Shown: positions 49,747 through 58,007 of the stretch, piece after piece
Position numbering within the stretch: the first letter of the stretch is position 1
How the letters are laid out: the number at the start of each line of letters is the position of its first letter
NCBI GenBank assembly: GCA_963783105.1
Contig: CAWAMI010000003.1
Span: 558,001-622,000, forward strand
Source of the DNA: JAVEDQ01 sp963783105
GTDB lineage: Bacteria > Actinomycetota > Actinomycetes > Frankiales > Frankiaceae
Direction: 5' to 3'
DNA length: 64,000 nt
Notes under the pieces: model-generated
The model's input: only the letters and a program-made list of their open reading frames with translations
Told to the model about the DNA's origin: nothing
Database searches by the model: none
Made by a program: the position numbers and the translations under genes

Positions 49747-49879
49747 CGACTGTCTCCCGTCGTCCGCGGCCCCGGCGGTCGCCGCGACGACCCTCTCACC
49801 GCGGGGCGAGTCTCGGCCAGGCTCCGGGCCGCCCCGCCGGTCGAGGGACGGTTCGGGCGGCAGCGGCCGGATACGACAG

Positions 49880-49919
49880 AACCCCTCTGACCAGGTCTGA
49901 TGCCCACGTCAGAGGGGTT
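49880..49919 (-). terminator. Hairpin terminator downstream of tRNA-Pro
   Basis: A 12-bp perfect stem, AACCCCTCTGAC (49880-49891) with GTCAGAGGGGTT (49908-49919), and a 16-base loop. It begins 11 bp after the tRNA 3' end on the minus strand. There is no long U tract, as is usual in actinobacteria. Confidence 0.75.
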
Positions 49920-49929
49920 CGTCGCGCGG

Positions 49930-50003
<74 letters not shown>

Positions 50004-50097
50004 CTGATGGCGAGGTTAGCGCAGTTCGGTCAGGACTGACGCCCGCGACCGCGCACATTTGCCAGGCCAGGCCCCTGCGACCAGACTCGATCGGAAG

Positions 50098-50634
50098 ATG
50101 ACCTCGTCCCCACCGAGGGCCGCTCCCCCGCCGGCGGCCGCATCCTCCTCGGTCCCCGCTGACGGGTCCCGTCGGCGCCCGGGCTGGGCGGTCCTCGGCA
50201 TCCTGATCGCAGCCCTCGTGATCATCGCTGCCGGCAGCGCGTTCGCCGTCCTCCAGTTGGTGGACGACGACGCTTCCGGGGGCGGCTCCCCCAGCCAGGT
50301 CGCGCCCTCCGTCGCGGATACGGGAGGCGGCCAGACCTCGGGTGACGGAGCACAGCTCGCTCGGTACCGCGCTCTGGAACAGCGCGACGGCACCGGTGCT
50401 CAGGGCCTCCCCGACGACGAGGCGACGCGCTTGGCCGCCGACATCTGTCCGCACGATCTCGACGAGATGAAGGGCTATGTCGGCGGGCTACAGGTGCTCC
50501 ACGGCGCGGGTCCGAATCTCCGCGAGGTCGTGGTCGACCGGGCACACCTGCTGGCCGCCTTCTGCCCCGACGGGCGGGCGACCTATGCCGAGGCCGTAGC
50601 GGCGACCGCTCCTGACATCGAGCTCCCGAGCTAG
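50098..50634 (+). CDS. Hypothetical membrane-anchored extracytoplasmic protein
   Basis: 178-aa protein: Pro/Ala/Ser-rich cytoplasmic N-terminus, one membrane helix (about 43-67, WAVLGILIAALVIIAAGSAFAVL), a Gly/Ser linker and an external domain. The domain contains two Cys residues (ADICPHDLDEMK and LLAAFCPDGRATY) that could form a disulfide. It resembles small secreted DUF732-like helical domains but is not clearly one. ATG 50098 is behind GGAAG. The amidohydrolase ATG directly follows its stop. Confidence 0.75.
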   Translation: MTSSPPRAAPPPAAASSSVPADGSRRRPGWAVLGILIAALVIIAAGSAFAVLQLVDDDASGGGSPSQVAPSVADTGGGQTSGDGAQLARYRALEQRDGTGAQGLPDDEATRLAADICPHDLDEMKGYVGGLQVLHGAGPNLREVVVDRAHLLAAFCPDGRATYAEAVAATAPDIELPS

Positions 50635-51726
50635 ATGTCCACCGCCCCCACCAGGGACGTGCTGCGGGTGCGCGGGGTCGTGCTGCCCGAGGGCGAGCAC
50701 CGCGATCTCTACCTGGTCGACGGCCGGATCAGCCGCACGCCCGTCGCAGATGCGCGACTCGTCGCCGACGGCTGGATCGTCCCCGGGCTCATCGACGCGC
50801 ACTGCCACGTCGGTCTCGACGCCACCGGCGGTGTCGAGGACCGGAACGAGCAGGAGCGCCAAGCCGTGGCCGACCGCGACGGCGGCGCCCTGCTGCTGCG
50901 CGACTGCGGCGTCCCCGTGGACACCCGGTGGATCGACGGGCGCGACGACCTCCCCCGCATCCGGCGCGCGGGGCAGCATCTCGCCCGCCCCAAGCGGTAC
51001 CTCCGCGGCGTCGGCCGCGAGGTCGAGCCGGACGAACTGGTCGACGCCATCGCCGAGGAGGCGCGGCGCGGCGACGGCTGGGTGAAGGTCGTGGCCGACT
51101 GGATCGACCGGGAGCGCGGCGACCTGTCGGCGGTGTGGCCCGGCGACGTGCTGCGCGCGGCGGCCGACCGCGCGCACGCCGAGGGCGCCCGCATCACGGC
51201 CCACACCTTCAGCGAGGAGGCGCTGCCCGACCTGATCGCCGCCGGCTTCGACTGCATCGAGCACGGCACCGGTCTCGACGACGACCTGATCGCCGAGATG
51301 GCCCGCCGCGGCACCGCCCTCGTGCCGACCCTGATCAACATCGACAACTTCCCGGGGATCGCGGACTCGGCGAGCAGGTTCCCGGCCTACGCCGAGCACA
51401 TGCGGCGCCTGCACGCCACCTCCCGCGAGCGGACGCGCACGGCGTTCGAGGCCGGGGTGCCGATCTACGTCGGGACCGACGCGGGCGGCAACGTCGCCCA
51501 CGGGCGGGCCGCCGACGAGATCCGGGCCCTGCACGACGCGGGGCTGCCCGCCGAGGACGCGCTGGCCGCCGGCTCGTGGCGGGGCCGGCAGTGGCTGGGG
51601 ATGCCGCCGGGGCTCGGCGAGGGCGATCCGGCCGACTTCGTCGTCTACGCCTCCGACCCGCGGAAGGACCTCGGCGTGCTGGGCCAGCCGCAGCGGGTCG
51701 TGCTGCGGGGCCGCGTCGTCGCCTGA
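50635..51726 (+). CDS. Amidohydrolase family protein (imidazolonepropionase-like)
   Basis: 363-aa metal-dependent hydrolase. The metal site HxH is in LIDAHCHVGLD; a Lys in VKVVADWI, His in ITAHTFSE and EHGTGLDD, and Asp in YVGTDAGGN complete the binuclear-type centre. It belongs to the branch with imidazolonepropionase and prolidase-like enzymes; the substrate is unknown. Its ATG abuts the stop of the preceding gene. Confidence 0.9.
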   Translation: MSTAPTRDVLRVRGVVLPEGEHRDLYLVDGRISRTPVADARLVADGWIVPGLIDAHCHVGLDATGGVEDRNEQERQAVADRDGGALLLRDCGVPVDTRWIDGRDDLPRIRRAGQHLARPKRYLRGVGREVEPDELVDAIAEEARRGDGWVKVVADWIDRERGDLSAVWPGDVLRAAADRAHAEGARITAHTFSEEALPDLIAAGFDCIEHGTGLDDDLIAEMARRGTALVPTLINIDNFPGIADSASRFPAYAEHMRRLHATSRERTRTAFEAGVPIYVGTDAGGNVAHGRAADEIRALHDAGLPAEDALAAGSWRGRQWLGMPPGLGEGDPADFVVYASDPRKDLGVLGQPQRVVLRGRVVA

Positions 51727-51802
51727 GAAGTTGTCTCGGCGCGTGGGTGCGTCAGCGGTCGTCCCGACAGCCGCAGAGGCACCCCGTCTGGGTGCGGCCG
51801 GG

Positions 51803-53170
51803 TCAGCGGCCCTTCTCCTTGCCGCGCACCCGCACCGACACCTCGATCGGCGTGCCGGCGAAGCCGAATTCCTCGCGCAACCGCCGCTCGAGGAAGCGGC
51901 GGTACCCCGCCTCGAGGAATCCCGTCGTGAACACGACGAAGCGCGGCGGACGGGCGTCGGCCTGCGTCGCGAACAGCACCTTCGGCAGCCGCCCGCCCCG
52001 CGAGGGCGGCGGCGTCGCGGCGACCACGTCCGACAGCCAGGCGTTCAGCCGCCCCGTGGAGATGCGCTGCTCCCAGCCGGTGAGCGACGTCCGCAGTCCG
52101 GCGGCGAGCTTGTCGACCGCGCGTCCGGTCCGTGCCGAGACGTTGACCCGTGGTGCCCAGGCGTAGCGGGCGAGGTCGCGGTCGATCTCGCGCTCGAGGT
52201 CGTAGCGGCGGTCCTCGTCGACCAGGTCCCACTTGTTGAACGCGAGGACGAGCGCGCGGCCGGCATCGACGGCCATCGACAGGATGCGCTGGTCCTGCTC
52301 GGTGAGCGGCTCGCTCGCGTCGAGCAGCACCATCGCCACCTCGGCGTCGGCCAGCGCCCGCTCGGTCCGCAGCGACGAGTAGTACTCGGCGCCGGACGCC
52401 TCGCGCACCCGACGCCGCAGCCCGGCGGTGTCGACGAAGCGCCAGGTCTCGCCGCCGAGGTCGATCAGCGAGTCGACGGGGTCCCGCGTGGTCCCGGCGA
52501 CGGCGTCGACGAGCACCCGCTCCTGCCCGGCCAGCCGGTTCAGCAGCGACGACTTCCCGACGTTCGGCCGGCCCAGCAGCGCCACCCGTCGCGGGCCGCC
52601 CTCCGCCTCGCCGACGATCTCCCGCGGCGCCTCGGGCAGCTCCGCCAGCACGGCGTCGAGCAGATCACCGCTGGCCCGGCCGTGCAGCGCGGACACCGGA
52701 TGCGGCTCGCCCAGCCCGAGCCCCCAGAGTTCCATCGCGTCGGCCTCGACCCGCTCGGAGTCGACCTTGTTCGCGGCGAGGACGACGGGCCGGCCGGAGC
52801 GCTGCAGCACCCGCGCGACGGCCTCGTCGGCATCGGTCGCGCCGACGGTCGCGTCGACGACGAACAGCACGACGTCCGCCGCACCGACCGCCAGCCGGGC
52901 CTGCTCGGCGACGGAGGCCGCGAGCCCGCGGGCCGCCGGCTCCCAGCCGCCGGTGTCGACCAGGGTGAAGCGGCGACCGCTCCAGGCGGCGTCGTAGGCC
53001 ACCCGGTCCCTCGTCACGCCGGGGACGTCCTCGACGACGGCCGCCCGCTCGCCCAGGATGCGGTTGACCAGCGTCGACTTGCCGACGTTGGGACGGCCGA
53101 CGACGGCGACGACCGGAACGCTCAGCGCACCCTCGTCCGAACCCGCGTCGTCGAGGGCGTACTCGCTCAT
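51803..53170 (-). CDS. der: Ribosome-assembly GTPase Der (EngA)
   Basis: 455-aa protein with two tandem G domains (G1 motifs GRPNVGKSTLVNRI and GRPNVGKSSLLNRL; G3 DTGG and DTAG; G4 NKVD and NKWD) and a C-terminal KH-like domain (FVVFTTGFLEAGYRRFLERRLREEFGFAGTPI). It is essential for 50S assembly. The ATG at 53170 overlaps the stop of the acyltransferase gene (ATGA). The longer frame from 53458 is a read-through of that gene. Confidence 0.97.
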   Translation of the reverse strand: MSEYALDDAGSDEGALSVPVVAVVGRPNVGKSTLVNRILGERAAVVEDVPGVTRDRVAYDAAWSGRRFTLVDTGGWEPAARGLAASVAEQARLAVGAADVVLFVVDATVGATDADEAVARVLQRSGRPVVLAANKVDSERVEADAMELWGLGLGEPHPVSALHGRASGDLLDAVLAELPEAPREIVGEAEGGPRRVALLGRPNVGKSSLLNRLAGQERVLVDAVAGTTRDPVDSLIDLGGETWRFVDTAGLRRRVREASGAEYYSSLRTERALADAEVAMVLLDASEPLTEQDQRILSMAVDAGRALVLAFNKWDLVDEDRRYDLEREIDRDLARYAWAPRVNVSARTGRAVDKLAAGLRTSLTGWEQRISTGRLNAWLSDVVAATPPPSRGGRLPKVLFATQADARPPRFVVFTTGFLEAGYRRFLERRLREEFGFAGTPIEVSVRVRGKEKGR

Positions 53171-53919
53171 GACTGCCAGCCGGTCGCGATGAGGTCGAGC
53201 TCGGCGGCGAAGTCGCCGGCGCGCTCGCCTCGGAGATCGAGCTCGGTCCGGACCTGCCGGGCGGCCGCGAGGTGCTCGACGAGCCGGGTGCGGATCTGCT
53301 CGGCGAGCGTGGAGAGGGTGGATCGGGTCAGACGCTCCGGGGGGTCGACCTCGAACGGCCGGCCGAACACGACGTCGACCGGCGTCCGCCGCGGGAAGTG
53401 GGCGCCGGGCGGCCACGCCTCGGACGTGCCGAGACAGGCCACCGGGACGATCGGACATCGGCCGCGTGCCGCGAGGTAGGCGATGCCGTTGTGCACCGCT
53501 TCGAGCTCACCGCTGCCGCGCGTGCCCTCGGGGAAGACGCCGACGGCGCCGCCGGCCTGGAGCTCGGCGACCGCCTCGGACAGGGCCGACCTGTCGGGAT
53601 GACCCCGCTCGACCGGGATCTGCCCGATGAGGTGCAGGATGTGCCCGAGCGGGCCGACGAACATCTCGTTCTTGGTCAGGCACCGCACCGGCCGCGGTGC
53701 CTCGATCACGACGAGCGGGCCGTCCAGGACGCTGCTGTGGTTACCGGCGAACAACACCGGACCGTCGGTCGGTACGAGCTCCCGCCCGGTGACCCGGACC
53801 TGCAGGAGCCCCCGGTTGATCAGGCGCGGGCGGGTCAGCCGCTTGCCGGCCTCGAGCGCGGAAGGCGAGAACGCAGGCGGGCGGCTCAGCCGCTCCCGCA
53901 CGTCCGGCCACGCACTCAC
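53167..53919 (-). CDS. 1-acylglycerol-3-phosphate acyltransferase (PlsC-like)
   Basis: 250-aa lysophospholipid acyltransferase. The HX4D motif is NHSSVLDGPL, followed by LTKNEMFVGPLG, and the substrate-binding motif is FPEGTRGSG. It lies between cmk and der, a conserved actinobacterial order. It transfers an acyl chain to lysophosphatidic acid in membrane lipid synthesis; the exact acceptor is not certain. Starts 10 bp after the cmk stop. Confidence 0.9.
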   Translation of the reverse strand: MSAWPDVRERLSRPPAFSPSALEAGKRLTRPRLINRGLLQVRVTGRELVPTDGPVLFAGNHSSVLDGPLVVIEAPRPVRCLTKNEMFVGPLGHILHLIGQIPVERGHPDRSALSEAVAELQAGGAVGVFPEGTRGSGELEAVHNGIAYLAARGRCPIVPVACLGTSEAWPPGAHFPRRTPVDVVFGRPFEVDPPERLTRSTLSTLAEQIRTRLVEHLAAARQVRTELDLRGERAGDFAAELDLIATGWQS

Positions 53920-53929
53920 GACGTCGTCC

Positions 53930-54637
53930 TCATGGGGCGCCCTCGGACGACGTCACCTCCGCGACCCGGGCGACCAGCAGCTCCGCGACCTCGCCCGCCG
54001 ACATCGACGTCGAGTCGATCACCAGCGCACCCTCCGCCTGCAGCAGCGGGCTGGCGGACCGGCCGCTGTCCAGGGTGTCCCGCCGCTCCAGCTCGGAGTG
54101 CGTGCGGGCGACGGCGTCCGCGTTGGGCTCGCCCAACTCGGCGCTGCGCCGACGGGCTCGCTCCTCCGTGCTGGCGGTGAGGAAGAACTTGGCTCGGGCG
54201 TCGGGGGCGACCACGGAGCCGATGTCGCGGCCCTCGACGACGATCCCCGGCGATGCGGCGGCGATGAGGTCCTGCTGCCGGCGCACGAGCTCCTTACGCA
54301 CGGCGGGCACCGCGGAGACGGCCGAGACCGCGTTGGTCACCTGACGGGTGCGGATCGGCTCGGTGACGTCCACTCCGTCGATGGCGATGGTGGGCTCGTC
54401 CGGGTCGCAGTCGATCTTCAGCAGCACCTGCTCGGCCATCTCGGCCAGCGTCTCACCGTCCTCCACGTCGACGCGCCGCTCCAGCGCGAGCCACGTCAGA
54501 GCCCGGTACATCGCGCCGGTGTCGAGGTAGCGCAGCCCGAGGCGGCGCGCCACCTCACGAGCGACCGTGCTCTTGCCGGAGCCGCCGGGGCCGTCGACCG
54601 CGACGACCAGCGCTCCCGTCGTGCGGGGCTGCCCCAC
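53930..54637 (-). CDS. cmk: Cytidylate kinase
   Basis: 235-aa (d)CMP kinase. Walker A is DGPGGSGKST, then YLDTGAMYRALTW, VEGRDIGSVVAPDA and the Arg-rich lid TASTEERARRRSAEL. The GTG at 54637 is preferred over a GTG at 54673 because AGGAG lies 7 bp upstream of it and the length fits the family. Part of the tyrA-cmk-plsC-der run. Confidence 0.94.
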   Translation of the reverse strand: MGQPRTTGALVVAVDGPGGSGKSTVAREVARRLGLRYLDTGAMYRALTWLALERRVDVEDGETLAEMAEQVLLKIDCDPDEPTIAIDGVDVTEPIRTRQVTNAVSAVSAVPAVRKELVRRQQDLIAAASPGIVVEGRDIGSVVAPDARAKFFLTASTEERARRRSAELGEPNADAVARTHSELERRDTLDSGRSASPLLQAEGALVIDSTSMSAGEVAELLVARVAEVTSSEGAP

Positions 54638-54737
54638 TGACCTGCTCCTCGAGACGATCGAACTGACTGACACACGTTACGTGGACGGCGACCTGGGCAT
54701 CTCGGGATCGTCCCGGGTTCCGGACCACATTTCGGCC

Positions 54738-54764
54738 CCGACCGGGACATGTCAGTCCCGTCGG
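54738..54764 (-). terminator. Hairpin over the tyrA stop codon
   Basis: On the minus strand, CGGGAC and GTCCCG flank a 6-base loop that contains the tyrA TGA, and the stem extends by CCGA/TCGG with one bulge. It may act as a terminator or an RNA-stability element between tyrA and cmk. No U tract. Confidence 0.45.
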
Positions 54765-55891
54765 TAGGCGGTCCAGCCGGCCTGGCCCAGCCGGCTCAGC
54801 AACCCGGCTGCCACCGAGGGCGCGACCGCGAGTTCGAGGATGCCGCGGGGCGCCTCCCGGCTGTGCTCCACCCGGACGTCCTCGATGTTGACACCCCACC
54901 GCCCGACCGCGTCGAACAGCGCGGCCAACTGCCCCGCCCGGTCGGAAACGACGACGCCGACCCACGTCCACTCGGGCAGCGGCTGTCCCACCTTGGTCGG
55001 CAGCCGCCGGCGGGCCGAACCGCCCGCCCCGAGCGAGTCGCGCACCGCACGACCGACGGCCTCCGGGCTGCCGGTCCGCAGCACGCCCGCCAGCGCGGCG
55101 AGCGCGGACGACAGCCGGTCCAAGCCGTCGGCGACCGGCTGCCGATTGCCCTCGAGGATCGAGGCCCACAGCGCCGGGTCGCTGTCCGCGAGCCGGGTGG
55201 TGTCGCGGAAACCCTGGCCGGCCAGCTGGAAGTCGTCGTCCCCGAGGACGCCGGTGAGGCCCGCGAGCAGGCTCGCGGTCACCTGCGGCACGTGCGAGAG
55301 CAGCGCCATCGCCCCGTCGTGCTGGTCCGGCGTCGTGCGCACCGCGACCGCCCCGCAGGCACGGGCGACGGCCTCGGCCGCGGCCCGGGCCGCCTCCGAG
55401 GTCTCGTCCGTCGGGCACAGGACCCAGGTCCGGTCGCGGAACAGGTCGACCCGGGCGGCCGCCGCTCCCCCGCGCTCCCGGCCCGCGATGGGATGCGCCG
55501 GGCAGAAGTCGGCGAGGTCGCAGCCGAGGGCCGCCGCCTCGGCGACCGGCGTGACCTTGACGCTCGCGACGTCGCTGCAGGTCGTCGCCTCGCCGGCCTT
55601 CTGCACCTGCAGCAGCACGTCGGCGACGGCGTGCGGCGGCACGGCGAGCACGGCGTGGTCGACGGTCTCTCCCACCGGCCAGGCCCGCCCGCCGCCGAGC
55701 GCCCGGGCGAGCCGGAGTTGCTCCGGGTCGGCGTCGCGCAGCAGCACGTCGACGCCGGCGGCGGACAGCGCGAGCCCGATGCTGGCGCCGATCAGTCCGG
55801 CGCCGATGATGCCGACGCGCGCCGGGAGCTCGGGGCCCGCTCCCGAAGCCGCTCCCGAGGCCGGTTCGGAGCCCGGGCCGTCAGAGCTCAT
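54752..55891 (-). CDS. tyrA: Prephenate dehydrogenase with C-terminal ACT-like domain
   Basis: 379-aa enzyme that oxidatively decarboxylates prephenate to 4-hydroxyphenylpyruvate in tyrosine synthesis. The Rossmann motif is GIIGAGLIGASIGLAL, and the catalytic region is FCPAHPIAGRERGGAAAA. The helical dimer domain follows, then an ACT-like regulatory domain (about 300-375; VGVVVSDRAGQLAALFDAVG). Start ATG 55891 gives a short disordered N-terminus; an ATG 36 bp upstream lies in a 19-bp tandem repeat and is less likely. aroH lies upstream on the same strand. Confidence 0.92.
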   Translation of the reverse strand: MSSDGPGSEPASGAASGAGPELPARVGIIGAGLIGASIGLALSAAGVDVLLRDADPEQLRLARALGGGRAWPVGETVDHAVLAVPPHAVADVLLQVQKAGEATTCSDVASVKVTPVAEAAALGCDLADFCPAHPIAGRERGGAAAARVDLFRDRTWVLCPTDETSEAARAAAEAVARACGAVAVRTTPDQHDGAMALLSHVPQVTASLLAGLTGVLGDDDFQLAGQGFRDTTRLADSDPALWASILEGNRQPVADGLDRLSSALAALAGVLRTGSPEAVGRAVRDSLGAGGSARRRLPTKVGQPLPEWTWVGVVVSDRAGQLAALFDAVGRWGVNIEDVRVEHSREAPRGILELAVAPSVAAGLLSRLGQAGWTAYRRD

Positions 55892-55901
55892 GCGCAGCCG
55901 G

Positions 55902-55958
55902 CTCTCATGGGCGGACGACCCTCTCATGGGCGGACGACCCTCTCATGGGCGGACGACC
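55902..55958. repeat. 19-bp tandem repeat, 3 perfect copies, between aroH and tyrA
   Basis: Unit CTCTCATGGGCGGACGACC at 55902, 55921 and 55940. Each copy contains a minus-strand ATG, and because 19 is not a multiple of 3 the ATGs fall in three frames. It fills the gap between the aroH stop (55959) and the tyrA start. Confidence 0.92.
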
Positions 55959-56321
55959 TCAGTGCGGCAGGTCGGTCCGCAGCGCCGCGGCGCCGCGCAG
56001 GTAGGCGTGCCGGATCTCGCCGCGCGGCACGTCGGTCTCGACGTGCGCCATCATCCGCACCACCCGCGGCATCGCACCCTCGACCGACATCTCGACCGAG
56101 CACATCATCGGCACGTCGGTGATGCCGGCCTTGCGCGTGGCGTAGGCCGGGAACTCCGCGTGCAGGTCCTCGGTGCAGGTGAACCAGATGCTGATGAGGT
56201 CGTCGGCGCCGAACGCGTTGCGGGAGAGCACCGCGTCGATCATCTCCGCGACCGCCGAGATGATCTCGTCCCGGTCGTCCGCCTCGACCTGGATCGCTCC
56301 CCGCACCGCTCGAACCGCCAC
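55959..56321 (-). CDS. aroH: Chorismate mutase, AroH type
   Basis: 120-aa trimeric-type chorismate mutase, which converts chorismate to prephenate. Family features are VAVRAVRGAIQVEADDRDEI at the N-terminus, LISIWFTCTEDLHAEFPAYATRK, and HVETDVPRGEIRHAYLRGA. The GTG at 56321 gives the usual VRAxRGA start; an upstream ATG at 56342 adds 7 residues and cannot be excluded. It supplies the substrate for the tyrA product directly downstream. Confidence 0.9.
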   Translation of the reverse strand: MAVRAVRGAIQVEADDRDEIISAVAEMIDAVLSRNAFGADDLISIWFTCTEDLHAEFPAYATRKAGITDVPMMCSVEMSVEGAMPRVVRMMAHVETDVPRGEIRHAYLRGAAALRTDLPH

Positions 56322-56523
56322 GGGAGCCAGGTTAGCGGGCAACTCCGGCCGGCATCCGGCCCGCCACGGGTTCGGAATTCCGCGGCCTACGCGATGTTTC
56401 GGCCCGTTTTGCGCGATTTACGGGACAAACACATGGCGGCTCGTGACACTGCTGTTGGAAGCGCGCCCTTCGAGGTCCGCTTCCGAGACTCCCGCCGTGG
56501 AGACCCCGAGAGGACACCGGCTG

Positions 56524-57252
56524 ATGAGACGCGCCCGAGCCCTGGCGGCCGCCGCCGCACTGCTGCTGATGCCCGCCGTCGCCGGTTGTGCGTCGCCCGG
56601 CCCGCCGATCATCGTCCTCGACCCCGGCCACAGCGGTTCCAGCCTGATGCTGGTCGACCCGCCGACCCGGCTCACCGACTACGACTACCCGAACAACCCC
56701 GAGATGGGCGAGGTCTACCAGATCGCCCTCGCCGTGCGGGACCGGCTGGTCCGGGACGGGTACCGCGTGGTCCTGACCAAGAACAGCGCGACCGACACGG
56801 TCAGCCTGCGTCGCCGGGCCGACATCGCCAACAGCTCCGGCGCGGCGCTGGCCGTCAGCATCCACGACGACCACGGCGCGTCCTGGAACACGTGGGGCGG
56901 CCAGGTCTACGCGCAGCGGGTCGGGCTCTACCGGGTGAACCGCGACGGTCGGCGCATCGCGTTCACCAACGCCGGCGTGGCCGCGACCAGCCAGCGGGCG
57001 GCCGCGACGGTGGCCTCCGCCCGCAGTGCGGCCGAGGGGCACCGCGTCGCCGTCACCGACGCCAACTTCGCGGGCCGGCCGCCGTTGGCCGCGGGCAACA
57101 TCCCCCTCGTCGAGCTCTTCTCGATCGTGCCGTGGGTCTACAACGAGGTCGGGGCGGACCCGGCGCACCCTGGCACGCCGTTGTCGGCGGACCAGCGGGC
57201 CCGGTACGTCAACGGGCTGGTCACGGGCATCGAGCGCTCCGTCCCGCGCTAG
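56524..57252 (+). CDS. N-acetylmuramoyl-L-alanine amidase (amidase_3), lipoprotein
   Basis: 242-aa cell-wall hydrolase that cleaves the bond between MurNAc and L-Ala. The signal peptide ends in a lipobox VAGC (Cys near residue 22). The amidase_3 zinc ligands are His in VLDPGHSG, Glu in NNPEMGEV and His in AVSIHDDHG; the catalytic Glu is in PLVELFSIVPWVYNE. It resembles mycobacterial Rv3717-type amidases. ATG 56524 follows GAGAGGA. It runs toward the degenerate repeat region at 57253. Confidence 0.9.
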   Translation: MRRARALAAAAALLLMPAVAGCASPGPPIIVLDPGHSGSSLMLVDPPTRLTDYDYPNNPEMGEVYQIALAVRDRLVRDGYRVVLTKNSATDTVSLRRRADIANSSGAALAVSIHDDHGASWNTWGGQVYAQRVGLYRVNRDGRRIAFTNAGVAATSQRAAATVASARSAAEGHRVAVTDANFAGRPPLAAGNIPLVELFSIVPWVYNEVGADPAHPGTPLSADQRARYVNGLVTGIERSVPR

Positions 57253-57469
57253 GTGTGGACGCCGAGCGTGCCGATGGAGGCGGTCCCGTCCGGGCCGACA
57301 GGGCCGACGCCTTGTCCGGTGTACCGAGGCGTGGAGATTCCCAGCCGGCCACACGCTCGAACAGGTGTCGTCGCCGAGGCGACTTCCCGCACCCTCCCGA
57401 CACCGGCTGTGGTGTGACGCGCCAGGGGCAGCTCGTCACCCGAGGCGCAGGCGGGCCAGCCGCGGCTCA
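57253..57469 (-). pseudogene. Remnant with copies of the propeller and DUF4240 3' ends
   Basis: 57262-57298 matches 58039-58075 (end of the beta-propeller gene) at 36 of 37 bases. 57436-57465 matches 57470-57499 (end of the DUF4240 gene) at 29 of 30 bases. Between them I see no intact frame. This looks like the decayed remains of a tandem duplication of the propeller/DUF4240 pair. Confidence 0.6.
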
Positions 57470-58003
57470 TCACCCGTGGCGCAGGCGGGCCAGCCGCGGG
57501 AGGCGACGCCGGACCTGGTCGGGGTCATCGAAGTCGAATGCCTCGCCGCCCGGCTCGTCCGAGCCGCCGGCGGGTGCACCGGTAGCAAGCGCGGTCCAGT
57601 ACCCCTGCTCGTCACCCGTCACCTCACCGAAGGCCGCGGCGGCGGCATAGAGCATCGACTCCCCCTCCATCTCGTCGAGAGCAGCCGCCAGATCCGCGAG
57701 CGAGTCGGGGTCCTCGAGCGCCCGAGCCCAGACCTCACGCCCCTGGGCGATGAGCCAGCCGCGGAAGTCGAGGAAACCGTCGTCCGAGCAGCCGCCCTGG
57801 ATCACATAGGCCGCTGCCCAGAGGTCCCAGCGGTAGGCCTGGTCCTGGTGCTGCCCGAGGAGCCGCCCGAAGGCGACGACCTCCTCGACGGGAAGTCGGG
57901 CGAGGCCGGCGGTGAGGACCTCCGCCACGGTCTCGGCGTCCGAGGGGAGGCCGAGGCCGGCTCGGGCGAGTTCGATCTGGCGCCAGAAGTCGTCGACGTC
58001 CAC
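57470..58003 (-). CDS. DUF4240 domain protein
   Basis: 177-aa soluble protein. The domain begins VDDFWRQIELARAGL and continues with LPVEEVVAFGRLLGQHQDQAYRWDLWAAAYVIQGG and FLDFRGWLIAQGREVWARAL, typical of DUF4240. The function is unknown. GTG 58003 lies 4 bp after the propeller stop; the alternative start at 58030 is a TTG. The acidic segment near the C-terminus (FDFDDPDQV) precedes a basic end. It is coupled to the secreted protein gene upstream. Confidence 0.87.
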   Translation of the reverse strand: MDVDDFWRQIELARAGLGLPSDAETVAEVLTAGLARLPVEEVVAFGRLLGQHQDQAYRWDLWAAAYVIQGGCSDDGFLDFRGWLIAQGREVWARALEDPDSLADLAAALDEMEGESMLYAAAAAFGEVTGDEQGYWTALATGAPAGGSDEPGGEAFDFDDPDQVRRRLPRLARLRHG

Positions 58004-58007
58004 GGCG

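Noticed and set aside
50155..50175. GACGGGTCCCGTC palindrome near 50160 as a DosR-type site
   Set aside because: It lies inside the coding sequence of the membrane-anchored protein and lacks GGGAC-N4-GTCCC spacing.
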